Assembly: GCF_007673095.1 (NCBI RefSeq)
Contig: NZ_VDYZ01000007.1
Span: 144,496-208,495 of the forward strand
From: Corynebacterium glyciniphilum AJ 3170
GTDB lineage: Bacteria; Actinomycetota; Actinomycetes; Mycobacteriales; Mycobacteriaceae
Reading direction: 5' to 3'
Length of the DNA stretch: 64,000 bases
Within the stretch, counting starts at the first letter, position 1; each line of letters starts with the position of its first letter. Positions 56,401-64,000 of this stretch are shown one piece after another. Below the pieces are notes generated by a model that saw nothing but the letters and a program-made list of their open reading frames with translations, did no database searches and was not told the DNA's origin. Made by a program: the position numbers and the translations under genes.

Positions 56401-57627
56401 ATGGATGAATCCTTGGTCCTCTCGGCAGATCGGTATAAGTACTGGCACGTCGACTACGCGAGGGGGAATATCCGCATCGTGTGCCAGGACGGTCGAGTCT
56501 TTGACGACACGCTGGCGCCCAGGCACCAGCGGCACGACTCCTTGGTTGCGACTTCGACGTTCGACTGGGAGAAATGGTGGATCTTGTCGACCACGATCAA
56601 GAACGACCTGATCATTACCGAGGGTTTCAACCCGGCGTCCGATCCCCCACTCAACGGCCGGCCATCGGTGTACCTCGACCAAAACCGATGGAGAACCGTC
56701 GCCGACGCCCTACACGACCCGGCTCGTCTTGAAGACCCTGACGAACGACGCGCAGCGCAGGATCTCATCCTGCTCGCTAACGACGGCGGAATCGTGCTCC
56801 CTCTCTCGACAGGGCACCTCATCGAAACCGCGGGCCTAAACGGCGACCGGCGCTACGAAATTGGCGTCGCCATGGCCCACCTGGCCCGTGGATGGCAGAT
56901 CCGCAACCCGCTCGACCTTTGGAAGCACGAGTGTGAAGTGTCGATCCGTAAGCATCTGGGTCTGACGGAGAACACGCCGCTCCTACATCCCATCGTCACC
57001 GAGCCCGGAGCACTTTTCGAAAGAGAAACCTCGCTCGGTATCACCGATCAAACTCCCGACCCGGAGAAGTTCATGGCGATGCTGACCATGCCGAGTGTCA
57101 TTCTCGATGCCCTCATAGACCCCGATCGGATGCCGAAGAACCCACTCACGAAGTGGGTCACCCATCATGCCGCAATCACCGCACAAATCCATGCCGAAGG
57201 CTTGCCGAAAGAACAGCGCCGGAGCTTGGCCAGGCGCCGTTACTGGAACGAGAACATCACCTTTTACACGGCTGCGTACAGGCGACTTACGCACACGACA
57301 GACTTCCCGATGTTCAGCGATCGCGAGCTGTCACGCCTGCTCGCGGACTCGCCGATGGTCGGGTTGGTATCGGAGCTGTTTATCCGCAGGTTCACGGACC
57401 ATATGAACAAGTGGAGGCGCAACGACCTGGTCGACATGTTCCACCTGTCCAGTGCCGCTGGCTATGCCAACTACGTATGCGCCGAAGGTCACACCGGCAC
57501 GCAACTCCGAGACGCGCAACGTGCGCTCGGGCGCCCCGAGACTGTCTTCACAAGCCTGAGCGATCTGGTCACCGCTGTTCGCCGCGATGGTGCCCAGGCC
57601 GAGTCCGAGCGAGCTGGTTCTGCCTAG
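56401..57627 (+). CDS. Unknown protein with PIN-like nuclease features
   Basis: 408 aa. PIN-type pattern: PSVYLDQNRWRTVADAL (Asp near 92), IVLPLSTGHLIETAGLNG with REIGVAMAHL-like helix after it (Glu near 146), NDLVDMFHLSSAAGYANYVCAEGHTG (Asp near 345). These would be acidic residues of a metal-dependent RNase; the assignment is inference. No signal or membrane segment. The only gene in this stretch with a clear promoter. Flanked by S1 and a gene-poor region. Confidence 0.65.
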   Translation: MDESLVLSADRYKYWHVDYARGNIRIVCQDGRVFDDTLAPRHQRHDSLVATSTFDWEKWWILSTTIKNDLIITEGFNPASDPPLNGRPSVYLDQNRWRTVADALHDPARLEDPDERRAAQDLILLANDGGIVLPLSTGHLIETAGLNGDRRYEIGVAMAHLARGWQIRNPLDLWKHECEVSIRKHLGLTENTPLLHPIVTEPGALFERETSLGITDQTPDPEKFMAMLTMPSVILDALIDPDRMPKNPLTKWVTHHAAITAQIHAEGLPKEQRRSLARRRYWNENITFYTAAYRRLTHTTDFPMFSDRELSRLLADSPMVGLVSELFIRRFTDHMNKWRRNDLVDMFHLSSAAGYANYVCAEGHTGTQLRDAQRALGRPETVFTSLSDLVTAVRRDGAQAESERAGSA

Positions 57628-58330
57628 ATCTTCGTGCGCTGAGGTCCTTCGGCGGGGGCGATCACTGACTTGTTGACTGGATCAACGGGCACTCATTCGA
57701 GATTGTCGTCAGCGATGGCTGAGTTTCATGCCCGCAAGCTTGTGCGACGACAGCGGATTGTTGCGACGTTGCGCCTTGCGTTGCTTATGACCCTTCTTGG
57801 ACATATCCGGGTGTTCCTGGCTGCGACGATCCGCTGGAAGTGGCCTGGGCCTGCGCTCGACTCAGGGCGACCGTGCCTCAGGCACCAGTTAGTATTCGAA
57901 GTTCGGCGACATGCTGGAGACCCTCGAGTCTCAAGATGCGGGGCCTGCGACGCTTGATCTTCTCCCGCAGCCGCGCCTCCTCGTCGTTCTAGTGCCAGCA
58001 CCACTCGCAAAGGAGCCATCCATCGCACTTCGGACTCCGAAATGGCCTCTCGTCCTCACCAAAGCCAAGATAGACGGGGCGCTGACAGGAGATCAGGAGG
58101 CAAAGGGGCCGGAGCGTGCGGCCACCAATTGGCTGGCTAGTGTGGCGTACTGCCCGTTGCTGTGGTCGTCGATATCACGCCTTCGACTCAGGACGAAACG
58201 CTTCAAGCTCTCAGCTTGTCACGAGGACCACACCAGAACTGACCCCGACGCGGCGCGCCCGGTCTGTTGCGATCCAGAAGCGCGCCGTCACCTCGCCACG
58301 CCTGCTCGCGCGGCGTGAGATCATGTTGAT
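57628..58330. other. Gene-poor accessory stretch of ~700 bp
   Basis: No convincing gene of normal size. Open frames here lack conserved sequence. One short minus-strand frame of basic composition is listed separately (57709-57804). It may hold decayed sequence from a mobile element. Confidence 0.5.
57709..57804 (-). CDS. Possible 31-residue basic micro-protein
   Basis: ATG at 57804, stop at 57709-57711, 31 residues with 11 Lys/Arg and 4 His, no acidic residue (SKKGHKQRK near the N-terminus, KLAGMKLSHR at the C-terminus). AGGA lies ~11 nt before the ATG. Composition is unlike a random frame, but there is no homology information. Confidence 0.25.
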   Translation of the reverse strand: MSKKGHKQRKAQRRNNPLSSHKLAGMKLSHR

Positions 58331-59338
58331 GTGAGCCCGCGCCATCATCTTGTCCCGCAATTCTACTTACGGAACTTCGCCGACAGTAACCAGCAGGTCG
58401 CCTTGGTCGATCGTGCCCGGTCAGATCGCACGATCAGAAACGCGGTCCGCAAGGCATGCTCGGAAGTTGGCTTCTACCGGATCGATGCTGAGGTCCTCGC
58501 CCGGGAGGAGGATCGAGTCGGTCACAACCCCGAGGTGGTTGAGTACCACTTGAGTCAGTTCGAGCGTGCGGCGGCGCCAGTCATCTACAAGTTGATCCGC
58601 ACCGGCCTGGGTGACCTCACGAAAGAGGACTGGTACCACCTGATCAATCACATCGCGCTCCAGACCGTTCGCGGGCATCGGTGGCGTGAGGACTTTAACG
58701 CTGTGGCCACTCACCGGATGCGGGTCGACCTGGGACAGACGATCACCGATGATGAGATCCGGGCCTTGCTTCGTGAGAATGATCGGCCAATCACCGCTGA
58801 GGAGGTGAACTCGATCCGAGTCGAGCTGTTGGGGCCGAACGGCCCCAGGTTGGTTGCACCTGACGCCGTGATGGTACAGGAAAGCGTCAGATTTGCTCTG
58901 GAGAGCCTGGGGGCACGTCTGGCCGACGGGATGCAGTGGGCTTTGATCCGCAGCGACACGGCTCCGGTCCTGACATCTGATGAGCCGGTCTGTTGGTGGG
59001 CGCCGGGAGACGCGCCAGTTGGATATGCGACGGCCAACGTCGTATGGTTTCCGCTGAGCCCGCGGTTGATTCTGCAACTACGCGATCACGAACTCGATCA
59101 TGGCTCCCTCGGCCTTCCATCGACCGACACTGCTACTGGGCGGGACGAACTTGTGCGTCTGATCAACGGTCATGTAGGTGGTCAAGCGCATAGATGGATC
59201 ATCCATCACCCCCAGGATGATCCTCTCGACGGGCTCCAGATGGCACCGCGTACGAAGTGGGGAGATCAGCTCGTCGGCTTCACGAACAGTGGAAGTACGC
59301 GTCGCGAACTCTGGGTCCACCGGCGCCTGCCCGAGTAG
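58331..59338 (+). CDS. DUF4238 family protein
   Basis: 335 aa, GTG start. The N-terminus PRHHLVPQFYLRNFADSNQQV is the DUF4238 signature; later ALIRSDTAPVLTSDEPVCWW and VVWFPLSPRLILQLR are also typical. The function is not established; members occur in accessory and defence-rich regions. It is the neighbour of the large STAND nuclease gene, convergent with it. Confidence 0.85.
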   Translation: MSPRHHLVPQFYLRNFADSNQQVALVDRARSDRTIRNAVRKACSEVGFYRIDAEVLAREEDRVGHNPEVVEYHLSQFERAAAPVIYKLIRTGLGDLTKEDWYHLINHIALQTVRGHRWREDFNAVATHRMRVDLGQTITDDEIRALLRENDRPITAEEVNSIRVELLGPNGPRLVAPDAVMVQESVRFALESLGARLADGMQWALIRSDTAPVLTSDEPVCWWAPGDAPVGYATANVVWFPLSPRLILQLRDHELDHGSLGLPSTDTATGRDELVRLINGHVGGQAHRWIIHHPQDDPLDGLQMAPRTKWGDQLVGFTNSGSTRRELWVHRRLPE

Positions 59339-59619
59339 CGGCAATGGCGCCACGTCTTGGAGGGCCAGAGGGCAGCCACAATGAGTCGCGTAGCGGTGTC
59401 TCGATAAGATAAGGGTATCCACGCAAACGGGGTGTACTTTCCATTCCTCGATGAGGCACGCGAGATGACGACTACACCCGTCGACGATGAGGCGTCCGCC
59501 AGTCTGGGCAACAGGTGTCGTGTCGCCACTTTGACGCAGGTGCATGGTGCCCGAGGGTCGGGGGTCTCCCGGATGGTCTATGAAGCGCCCCCCGAAGAAC
59601 GCACGGCGGACACTTTCGG
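59339..59619. other. Intergenic region between convergent DUF4238 and STAND genes
   Basis: Contains direct repeat S2 and no gene of normal size. A short + strand frame starting MTTTP overlaps the 3' end of the STAND gene and is unlikely to be real. Confidence 0.5.
59405..59478 (+). repeat. Degenerate direct repeat S2
   Basis: TAAGAT (59405-59410), GGGGTGT (59429-59435), then GAGATGACGACTACACC (59462-59478), differing from S1 at one base in the last block. Distance between the last two blocks is 33 bp versus 29 bp in S1. Confidence 0.45.
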
Positions 59620-62600
59620 CTACCGCGGGTCGTCTACCAATCGACGTACATCGAGGATCGGTCCAACGAGCTCATCTTGGTGGGCCTCCGGACCGATGAC
59701 TGCCCCGTACCAGAAATCTGAGTACGCCATCTTTCGGTAATCGTCATCGTCCATTGGGAGTGCGTGTCGCTCGCCCAGAACCCCGATGACGATGTCGCAG
59801 TCGAGTTCCGCGAGTCGCCGACGCAGCCACGCTGGTTCGACTAAAAGAGCATCCTGGCCGTTCTCGGTATCAGGAATCTCGAGAGCACGCGCGACGGACG
59901 CACCGTCCACTGTCCATCGCGCACCTACTCCGTCCCAGAGGGCCGATCCGAGAAGTTCGTCGGTCGGCACATAGAAATCGATGCTCTCGTCGATCGAACA
60001 GTCGAGCTCACTCCCTTCCCACAGGTACTTCTCGATTGCGGGCCGTGGTGCGAGCCCAGCTCCGATTAGTCGTTCGTGGTAGTGATCGTCTGTCTCAGCC
60101 GCTGCCTCCGCCTTCGCAACGGGCGACCAGGCAAGTTCTCCTAGGTAGCGCCCACAAGTGCGACTCCTGTCATCCATCCAGCGGCCTGATAAGCCGTGTT
60201 CTCGGAAGAGATCCAGGACACGCTGGCCGTCACCTCGGGGCACGAGCCAAGAAAACTGAAGGTAGAAAATGTCACGCTCGCGCTTGGTCATGCCGGTTCG
60301 CTGGGCGTTATCGCGATCCCATGTCGAATACCGTTGCAACGCGATCCAAGGGTGTCCTGCTCCATCTGTCGGCAGGAACAGTTGTGCCGCCGGAGCGAGG
60401 TCTGCCACTTCCGCGACCCAGCTGTCGGGCGTCGCGGCAGCGTCGAGGGCTGGCACCGGGAGCAGCGCCCAGATGGCGTCTGGTGCGTGCGTTAACAAAA
60501 GATGCTGCGGGAGATCGGCGAGTCTACGCGCCGGGATGCTCGGATCCAAGTCTCGTCCGTACCAGGGCCACGGCCCCTCATATCGCGCGTGATCGGGAGA
60601 CCAAGGGTCTTGGGCAAGATGGTAGTTATCTGCCAGACGCGCGAGCAGCTCGTGAAGCGCAAGCCATTGGTACTTCTTCCCAAAGCGCTCAGGCTTGTGG
60701 CCTTCGCGTCCCCGGTCGGCACGGTACTCGCGTTCGAACTTCTCAAATCGGTCCGCGGTCCAACCGTATGCGATCGCACGGTTTGCGATCCATCGCCCCG
60801 CCCAATCGGCCTCGACGCTGCCTAGCGGGTCACCGTGCTTGCGCGAGGGCCGCGGTCCGCTGAGGGGGTATCGGCTGAATGATCCGACGTCACTTTTGAC
60901 AACGTATTTGTTGAAGTCACCCATCCATGTGAGGCAGGACATAAGGATCGTGTTGGCACGCCAGTCCGTACAGTTCCCGTCCGTGTCCCTTATCCAGCCG
61001 TAGGCCGCTTCCAGAGCCTCGGCCGTCGGCGGCTCTTCGGGCGGCGCAGATCCATACGGCGGGTCGAACGCGACCTGCTGCTCCTTCGTGAGGATACCTC
61101 GGTCCGCGGCCCAAGCGGCCATACCGCGAGCACTGTCTCGAGCGAGGACATGCACGGGGAAGCCTGCGAGGAGCCATGTCGACAGGGCGTCGATTGTCCC
61201 CTTGCTCCCATTACGGTCGGAGTCTCCGCCGGCCATCAGCGCGCCGTAACAAGAGAGCAGAACCCGCTCTTGGACGTACGGGTCGTCAACCTCAGTTGCC
61301 AGTGTGATCAACGTGCTAGCCACCGGGAGCCGCTTCGTCAACAGAGCAGTGAGTGTCCTAGTGATCTTGTCGCGCAGGATCCTGTTCGGCGAAGTGAGTA
61401 ACCACATCAGCGTGATGCCAGCCAGTTCAGCTTCAGCGGTGTCAACCTCCTGCGTGGTGTCCTGAACCCAGCTTTGCAAACGTGCCAGTGACGGCGAGTA
61501 GTCGTCGGCCGTGTAAGCCGCGATTGACCAGGACGCGTCGCGTTCGGGTAGCGCTTGAGCCTTGAGTTTCTCGTGGAGCCATCGTGCGTTCGCAGGGTGC
61601 CCAAGGCGGGGGCCCAATGCGACCATCGCGTCAACACCTTTGACCCGCTCATCGAATTCGCCATCGATCTGATGTTCAAGGAGTTCGAAGGCACGTTTGC
61701 CAAACGCATCAGCCGTTCGATCTATGAGGCTATCGCGAACCGCTTCGTCTAGGCGGTGGTTCGCAAGCACCTCAGGGAGGAGATCAGGAAGCTCAACTGA
61801 CTCGCGCTCGGGCAAGAGAACAGCAAGGGCTCGCCAGAGCCAGGGCACGTCGCGCACGCTGTTGCCAAGTTCATCAGGGCCATCTAGAGAGTCAAGCAAA
61901 CGATTGGCAAGAACATGTTCCGAATACGCCTGAAATGGCAGGGTGACAGACTCTCCGGCGGAGAATGATGGGCGAACCTCAATCAAGCCCTCGCTATGCA
62001 TCCGACCGAACAGAGTGTCCGGCCAGCTACGGCCCGGGAGTAAGGCATCGACGGCGTTCTCGACCGCCGCCCTTGGGATAGGTCGTCCACCTGCGGCGAG
62101 GAGCTCATCGGCAAGCACATCCAGCGCTTCAATAACTACGTGGCTGGATGGAGCAAGGCGAAGCGCGTCGATCACACGCGCGGCACGGGTAGCGGCGAAG
62201 CGCCCGAACAGGGTCGATCGGGTGAGGCTTTCTGCGGTTCCCGGACCGTCCGAGGCGAGTACCTCGCAGAACATTCGCAGGAACAACGGGTTTGAAAACG
62301 CTGGGTCAAAGGACGATCTCACCGGTACCGGAACCCCAAATACTCGGCAGTATGCCGAGAGCGCCTGCCCCTCCTGGCCCGTGAAGCCTCTGTGTGAAAC
62401 AACTGGTAGGGATTCCGGCGGTTCAATGACAGATGAGTAGTCGGTGCGGTACGAGACGACTACAGCCACATTTGGATACGCCTTCGCCTGAGCCAACAGC
62501 GCCTTGAGCTCGGTTCGCCATCTGCGTGGGTTCTGAGATTCGTTCAACGCGTCAATGAGAAGAACAGCGCGTCGCCCCTTCGCCTCCGCGAGCGAGTCGA

Positions 62601-63762
62601 GTTCTTGCAGGAACACATCAGCAGACTGCGCCTCGACACCGAGCGCCGCTTTCAACTCGGGCCACCACGTGGCGTCGCCGAGTCTTTGTCCAACAACCGC
62701 GACGACCGGGGAACCCTCAAGGTAAAGTGCTTCGGCCGCACGCACTAAAGTGTGGGTCTTGCCGCTCCCTGCCACACCGACTAGCGCTAGCGTGCGCGAG
62801 CTGTACGCGGCGGCCTCTCGGGAAGTAAGCACGTCACGCAATTCGTGAAGCTTCTTGATTGCGCTCCGCATCCGCCGGTCATTCAAGTCATCGAGATGAT
62901 TGGCGGCTTCTCTGGCGCATGTGAGCAAGTGGTCGACGGTCTGACGGCCTGACTCAACGTCGAAGTCAGTGGTCGGCAAGACTGAGCCCGGTGCTGCCGA
63001 ACGCTCGCTCACGTCAGCGCGGAGTTCAGCGAGCCGATCAAGAAGCCGAATGGCTTGCTCCGATAATGAACCCCACATGCCGAAGTCCCGGCGACCAGCG
63101 GAGAGCGCGGAATCTAGATGCAAACGCAGGGATCTAAGAAAGCCGTCGCCAGCAGCGGCCGCCTCGACCGCGCCGTTTACAGACACGTCTGTGTCGGCCA
63201 TCGGGGTGTACCTGTCCCCGACCACAGCAATGGTCTCGGCGATCTGCTTCTCGAACCACACTGGCGATAGCTCAAAGTCACCAAACCAGAAGGCACGCCG
63301 TCCGGAGTGTCTCGAGGTTGCCAACTGTGCCAAGATATCGCCGGCCCGGATCGTTCGAAACTCGATCTGTTCGGCACCGTCAACAGTCCGCTGCCAGCCC
63401 GCCACGGCATCGACCCATCGATCCTGGTCCGCCTTGGTGCCCCCTGCTCCGCTGTCGGTGAAGTCATAGGGAACCACGAAGGTGAGCTCCGTCAGCTCGG
63501 GCCGCTTCGCACAGACTGCAACAACAGATTCCTTCATCCCACTCAAAGCATCGGCCAGCGAGGCGTGGAACTTGGCCTGGAAGCCTTCGGTGTGCCCATC
63601 CGCGTAGACCTCGTACCACTCGACCCCGGCGTCGGGTGCCCGAGTTTTTCGGGTCTCCAGGTGCCCAGGTTCTACGGGTGGGCGCAGCTGATAAGCCAAC
63701 TCCTCCCATGCTCGAGCCTGGCTTCCCTCATGAGACCTGATCTCACTTAGACGAATCGGCAT
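59620..63762 (-). CDS. STAND/NACHT-type ATPase with N-terminal PD-(D/E)XK nuclease
   Basis: 1,380 aa. Residues ~1-145: nuclease domain with PDAGVEWYEV and EGFQAKF (Asp44, Glu48, Gln62, Lys64), a Mrr/Cap4-like core. Residues ~150-200: SGRRAFWFGDFELSPVWF and VGDRYTPM, a linker pattern known from Avs-type proteins. Residues ~322-600: P-loop NTPase with Walker A GVAGSGKT (329-336), Walker B AVLLIDALNES (Asp404) and VVSYRTDYS. Residues ~600-1,380: helical C-terminus, probably the sensor. It is a candidate anti-phage protein of the Avs/NACHT kind; this is inference. ATG at 63762. Confidence 0.78.
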   Translation of the reverse strand: MPIRLSEIRSHEGSQARAWEELAYQLRPPVEPGHLETRKTRAPDAGVEWYEVYADGHTEGFQAKFHASLADALSGMKESVVAVCAKRPELTELTFVVPYDFTDSGAGGTKADQDRWVDAVAGWQRTVDGAEQIEFRTIRAGDILAQLATSRHSGRRAFWFGDFELSPVWFEKQIAETIAVVGDRYTPMADTDVSVNGAVEAAAAGDGFLRSLRLHLDSALSAGRRDFGMWGSLSEQAIRLLDRLAELRADVSERSAAPGSVLPTTDFDVESGRQTVDHLLTCAREAANHLDDLNDRRMRSAIKKLHELRDVLTSREAAAYSSRTLALVGVAGSGKTHTLVRAAEALYLEGSPVVAVVGQRLGDATWWPELKAALGVEAQSADVFLQELDSLAEAKGRRAVLLIDALNESQNPRRWRTELKALLAQAKAYPNVAVVVSYRTDYSSVIEPPESLPVVSHRGFTGQEGQALSAYCRVFGVPVPVRSSFDPAFSNPLFLRMFCEVLASDGPGTAESLTRSTLFGRFAATRAARVIDALRLAPSSHVVIEALDVLADELLAAGGRPIPRAAVENAVDALLPGRSWPDTLFGRMHSEGLIEVRPSFSAGESVTLPFQAYSEHVLANRLLDSLDGPDELGNSVRDVPWLWRALAVLLPERESVELPDLLPEVLANHRLDEAVRDSLIDRTADAFGKRAFELLEHQIDGEFDERVKGVDAMVALGPRLGHPANARWLHEKLKAQALPERDASWSIAAYTADDYSPSLARLQSWVQDTTQEVDTAEAELAGITLMWLLTSPNRILRDKITRTLTALLTKRLPVASTLITLATEVDDPYVQERVLLSCYGALMAGGDSDRNGSKGTIDALSTWLLAGFPVHVLARDSARGMAAWAADRGILTKEQQVAFDPPYGSAPPEEPPTAEALEAAYGWIRDTDGNCTDWRANTILMSCLTWMGDFNKYVVKSDVGSFSRYPLSGPRPSRKHGDPLGSVEADWAGRWIANRAIAYGWTADRFEKFEREYRADRGREGHKPERFGKKYQWLALHELLARLADNYHLAQDPWSPDHARYEGPWPWYGRDLDPSIPARRLADLPQHLLLTHAPDAIWALLPVPALDAAATPDSWVAEVADLAPAAQLFLPTDGAGHPWIALQRYSTWDRDNAQRTGMTKRERDIFYLQFSWLVPRGDGQRVLDLFREHGLSGRWMDDRSRTCGRYLGELAWSPVAKAEAAAETDDHYHERLIGAGLAPRPAIEKYLWEGSELDCSIDESIDFYVPTDELLGSALWDGVGARWTVDGASVARALEIPDTENGQDALLVEPAWLRRRLAELDCDIVIGVLGERHALPMDDDDYRKMAYSDFWYGAVIGPEAHQDELVGPILDVRRLVDDPR

Positions 63763-64000
63763 ACGCCAACACTATCTGCCTTGCTCTTGACATCCGATTC
63801 CACCGCGTCATTCGACCGAGATTGCCGCCGGATCGATGTCAGTTGGCCGAGCTTCCAGGCGCGGGAAACTCTTCAGGACCAATCCGAGGACTACTCAGCC
63901 AGTATCGTTGAGCAGCCAAGCGTGCCGTTCGCGTAAGGGGACTGCTGCGCGGATAGGTGACAGGGTGTAGTCACGCCGTCAGTGCGACGGTCGTGTTCAT
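63763..64000. other. Right-edge intergenic sequence
   Basis: 238 bp without a convincing gene. A GTGAC-N8-GTCAC inverted repeat is near 63957-63974. The promoter of the STAND gene should be here (TTGACA-like bases occur, but no complete promoter was recognised). Confidence 0.4.

Noticed and set aside
56153..56611. 152-codon + strand frame before and inside the PIN-like gene
   Set aside because: Arg/Ser/Thr-rich, overlaps a better-supported gene; kept only as part of the S1 repeat discussion.
57911..58318. 135-codon + strand frame in the gene-poor stretch
   Set aside because: No motif, odd composition, no ribosome-binding site; not reported as a gene.
63763..64000. A gene start at the right edge (ATG on the minus strand at 64000)
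   Set aside because: The frame stops after about nine codons; another short frame reading near 63890-63975 is closed on both sides.

Overview
The window comes from a high-GC Gram-positive actinobacterium, most likely a Corynebacterium of the high-GC kind. This is an inference from the gene set and control sites: a dnaK-grpE/dnaJ-hspR heat-shock locus, clpB behind an HspR (HAIR) operator, DtxR/IdeR-type iron boxes, sigma-H-type promoters (GGAAYR-N17-GTT), a GlxR/CRP-like site, and many 1-nt or 4-nt stop/start overlaps. No rRNA, tRNA or CRISPR array was seen.

0-8.7 kb: the 3' end of dnaK, then grpE and a strong terminator. Three minus-strand genes follow, in which a Tat-exported clan-A-like glycoside hydrolase sits between two paralogous proteins of unknown function. 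dnaJ and hspR come next behind their own sigma-H-like promoter, so the chaperone operon is interrupted by about 5 kb. 8.8-20.4 kb: an orphan RHH antitoxin, an amino-acid antiporter, a prolyl-aminopeptidase-like hydrolase, two small overlapping genes, exodeoxyribonuclease III, a LLM flavin monooxygenase, a coupled three-gene operon (WXG100-like protein, DUF1023 hydrolase, FAD monooxygenase), a SulP transporter and a nitrilase-family amidase.

20.4-36.3 kb: an iron-siderophore ABC operon with an AraC regulator and a globin-reductase fusion, then clpB, a SWIM/SNF2 pair, and a second siderophore-binding lipoprotein coupled to an erythromycin-esterase-like gene. Two PD-(D/E)XK (DUF559-type) nuclease genes lie in this stretch. 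Each is bracketed by its own pair of palindromic repeats with nearly the same geometry. 36.4-46.5 kb: an ABC exporter with a two-component system whose regulator has an in-frame amber stop, a rhodanese lacking its catalytic Cys, an orphan PTS EIIA domain, an SDR, an MFS/TetR pair and a divergent ABC pair.

46.5-55.2 kb: a tandem glycine riboswitch and gcvP-gcvT-gcvH, a membrane-anchored unknown protein, pyrE, a lysoplasmalogenase and a SpoU methyltransferase. 55.3-64 kb: an accessory region of less regular, apparently less GC-rich sequence with a lipoprotein, a PIN-like protein, a DUF4238 protein and a 1,380-residue STAND/NACHT-type ATPase with an N-terminal PD-(D/E)XK nuclease, a candidate anti-phage protein.

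The items most worth following are the palindrome-bracketed nuclease cassettes, the STAND nuclease island, and the glycoside hydrolase/paralogue trio inside the chaperone locus.
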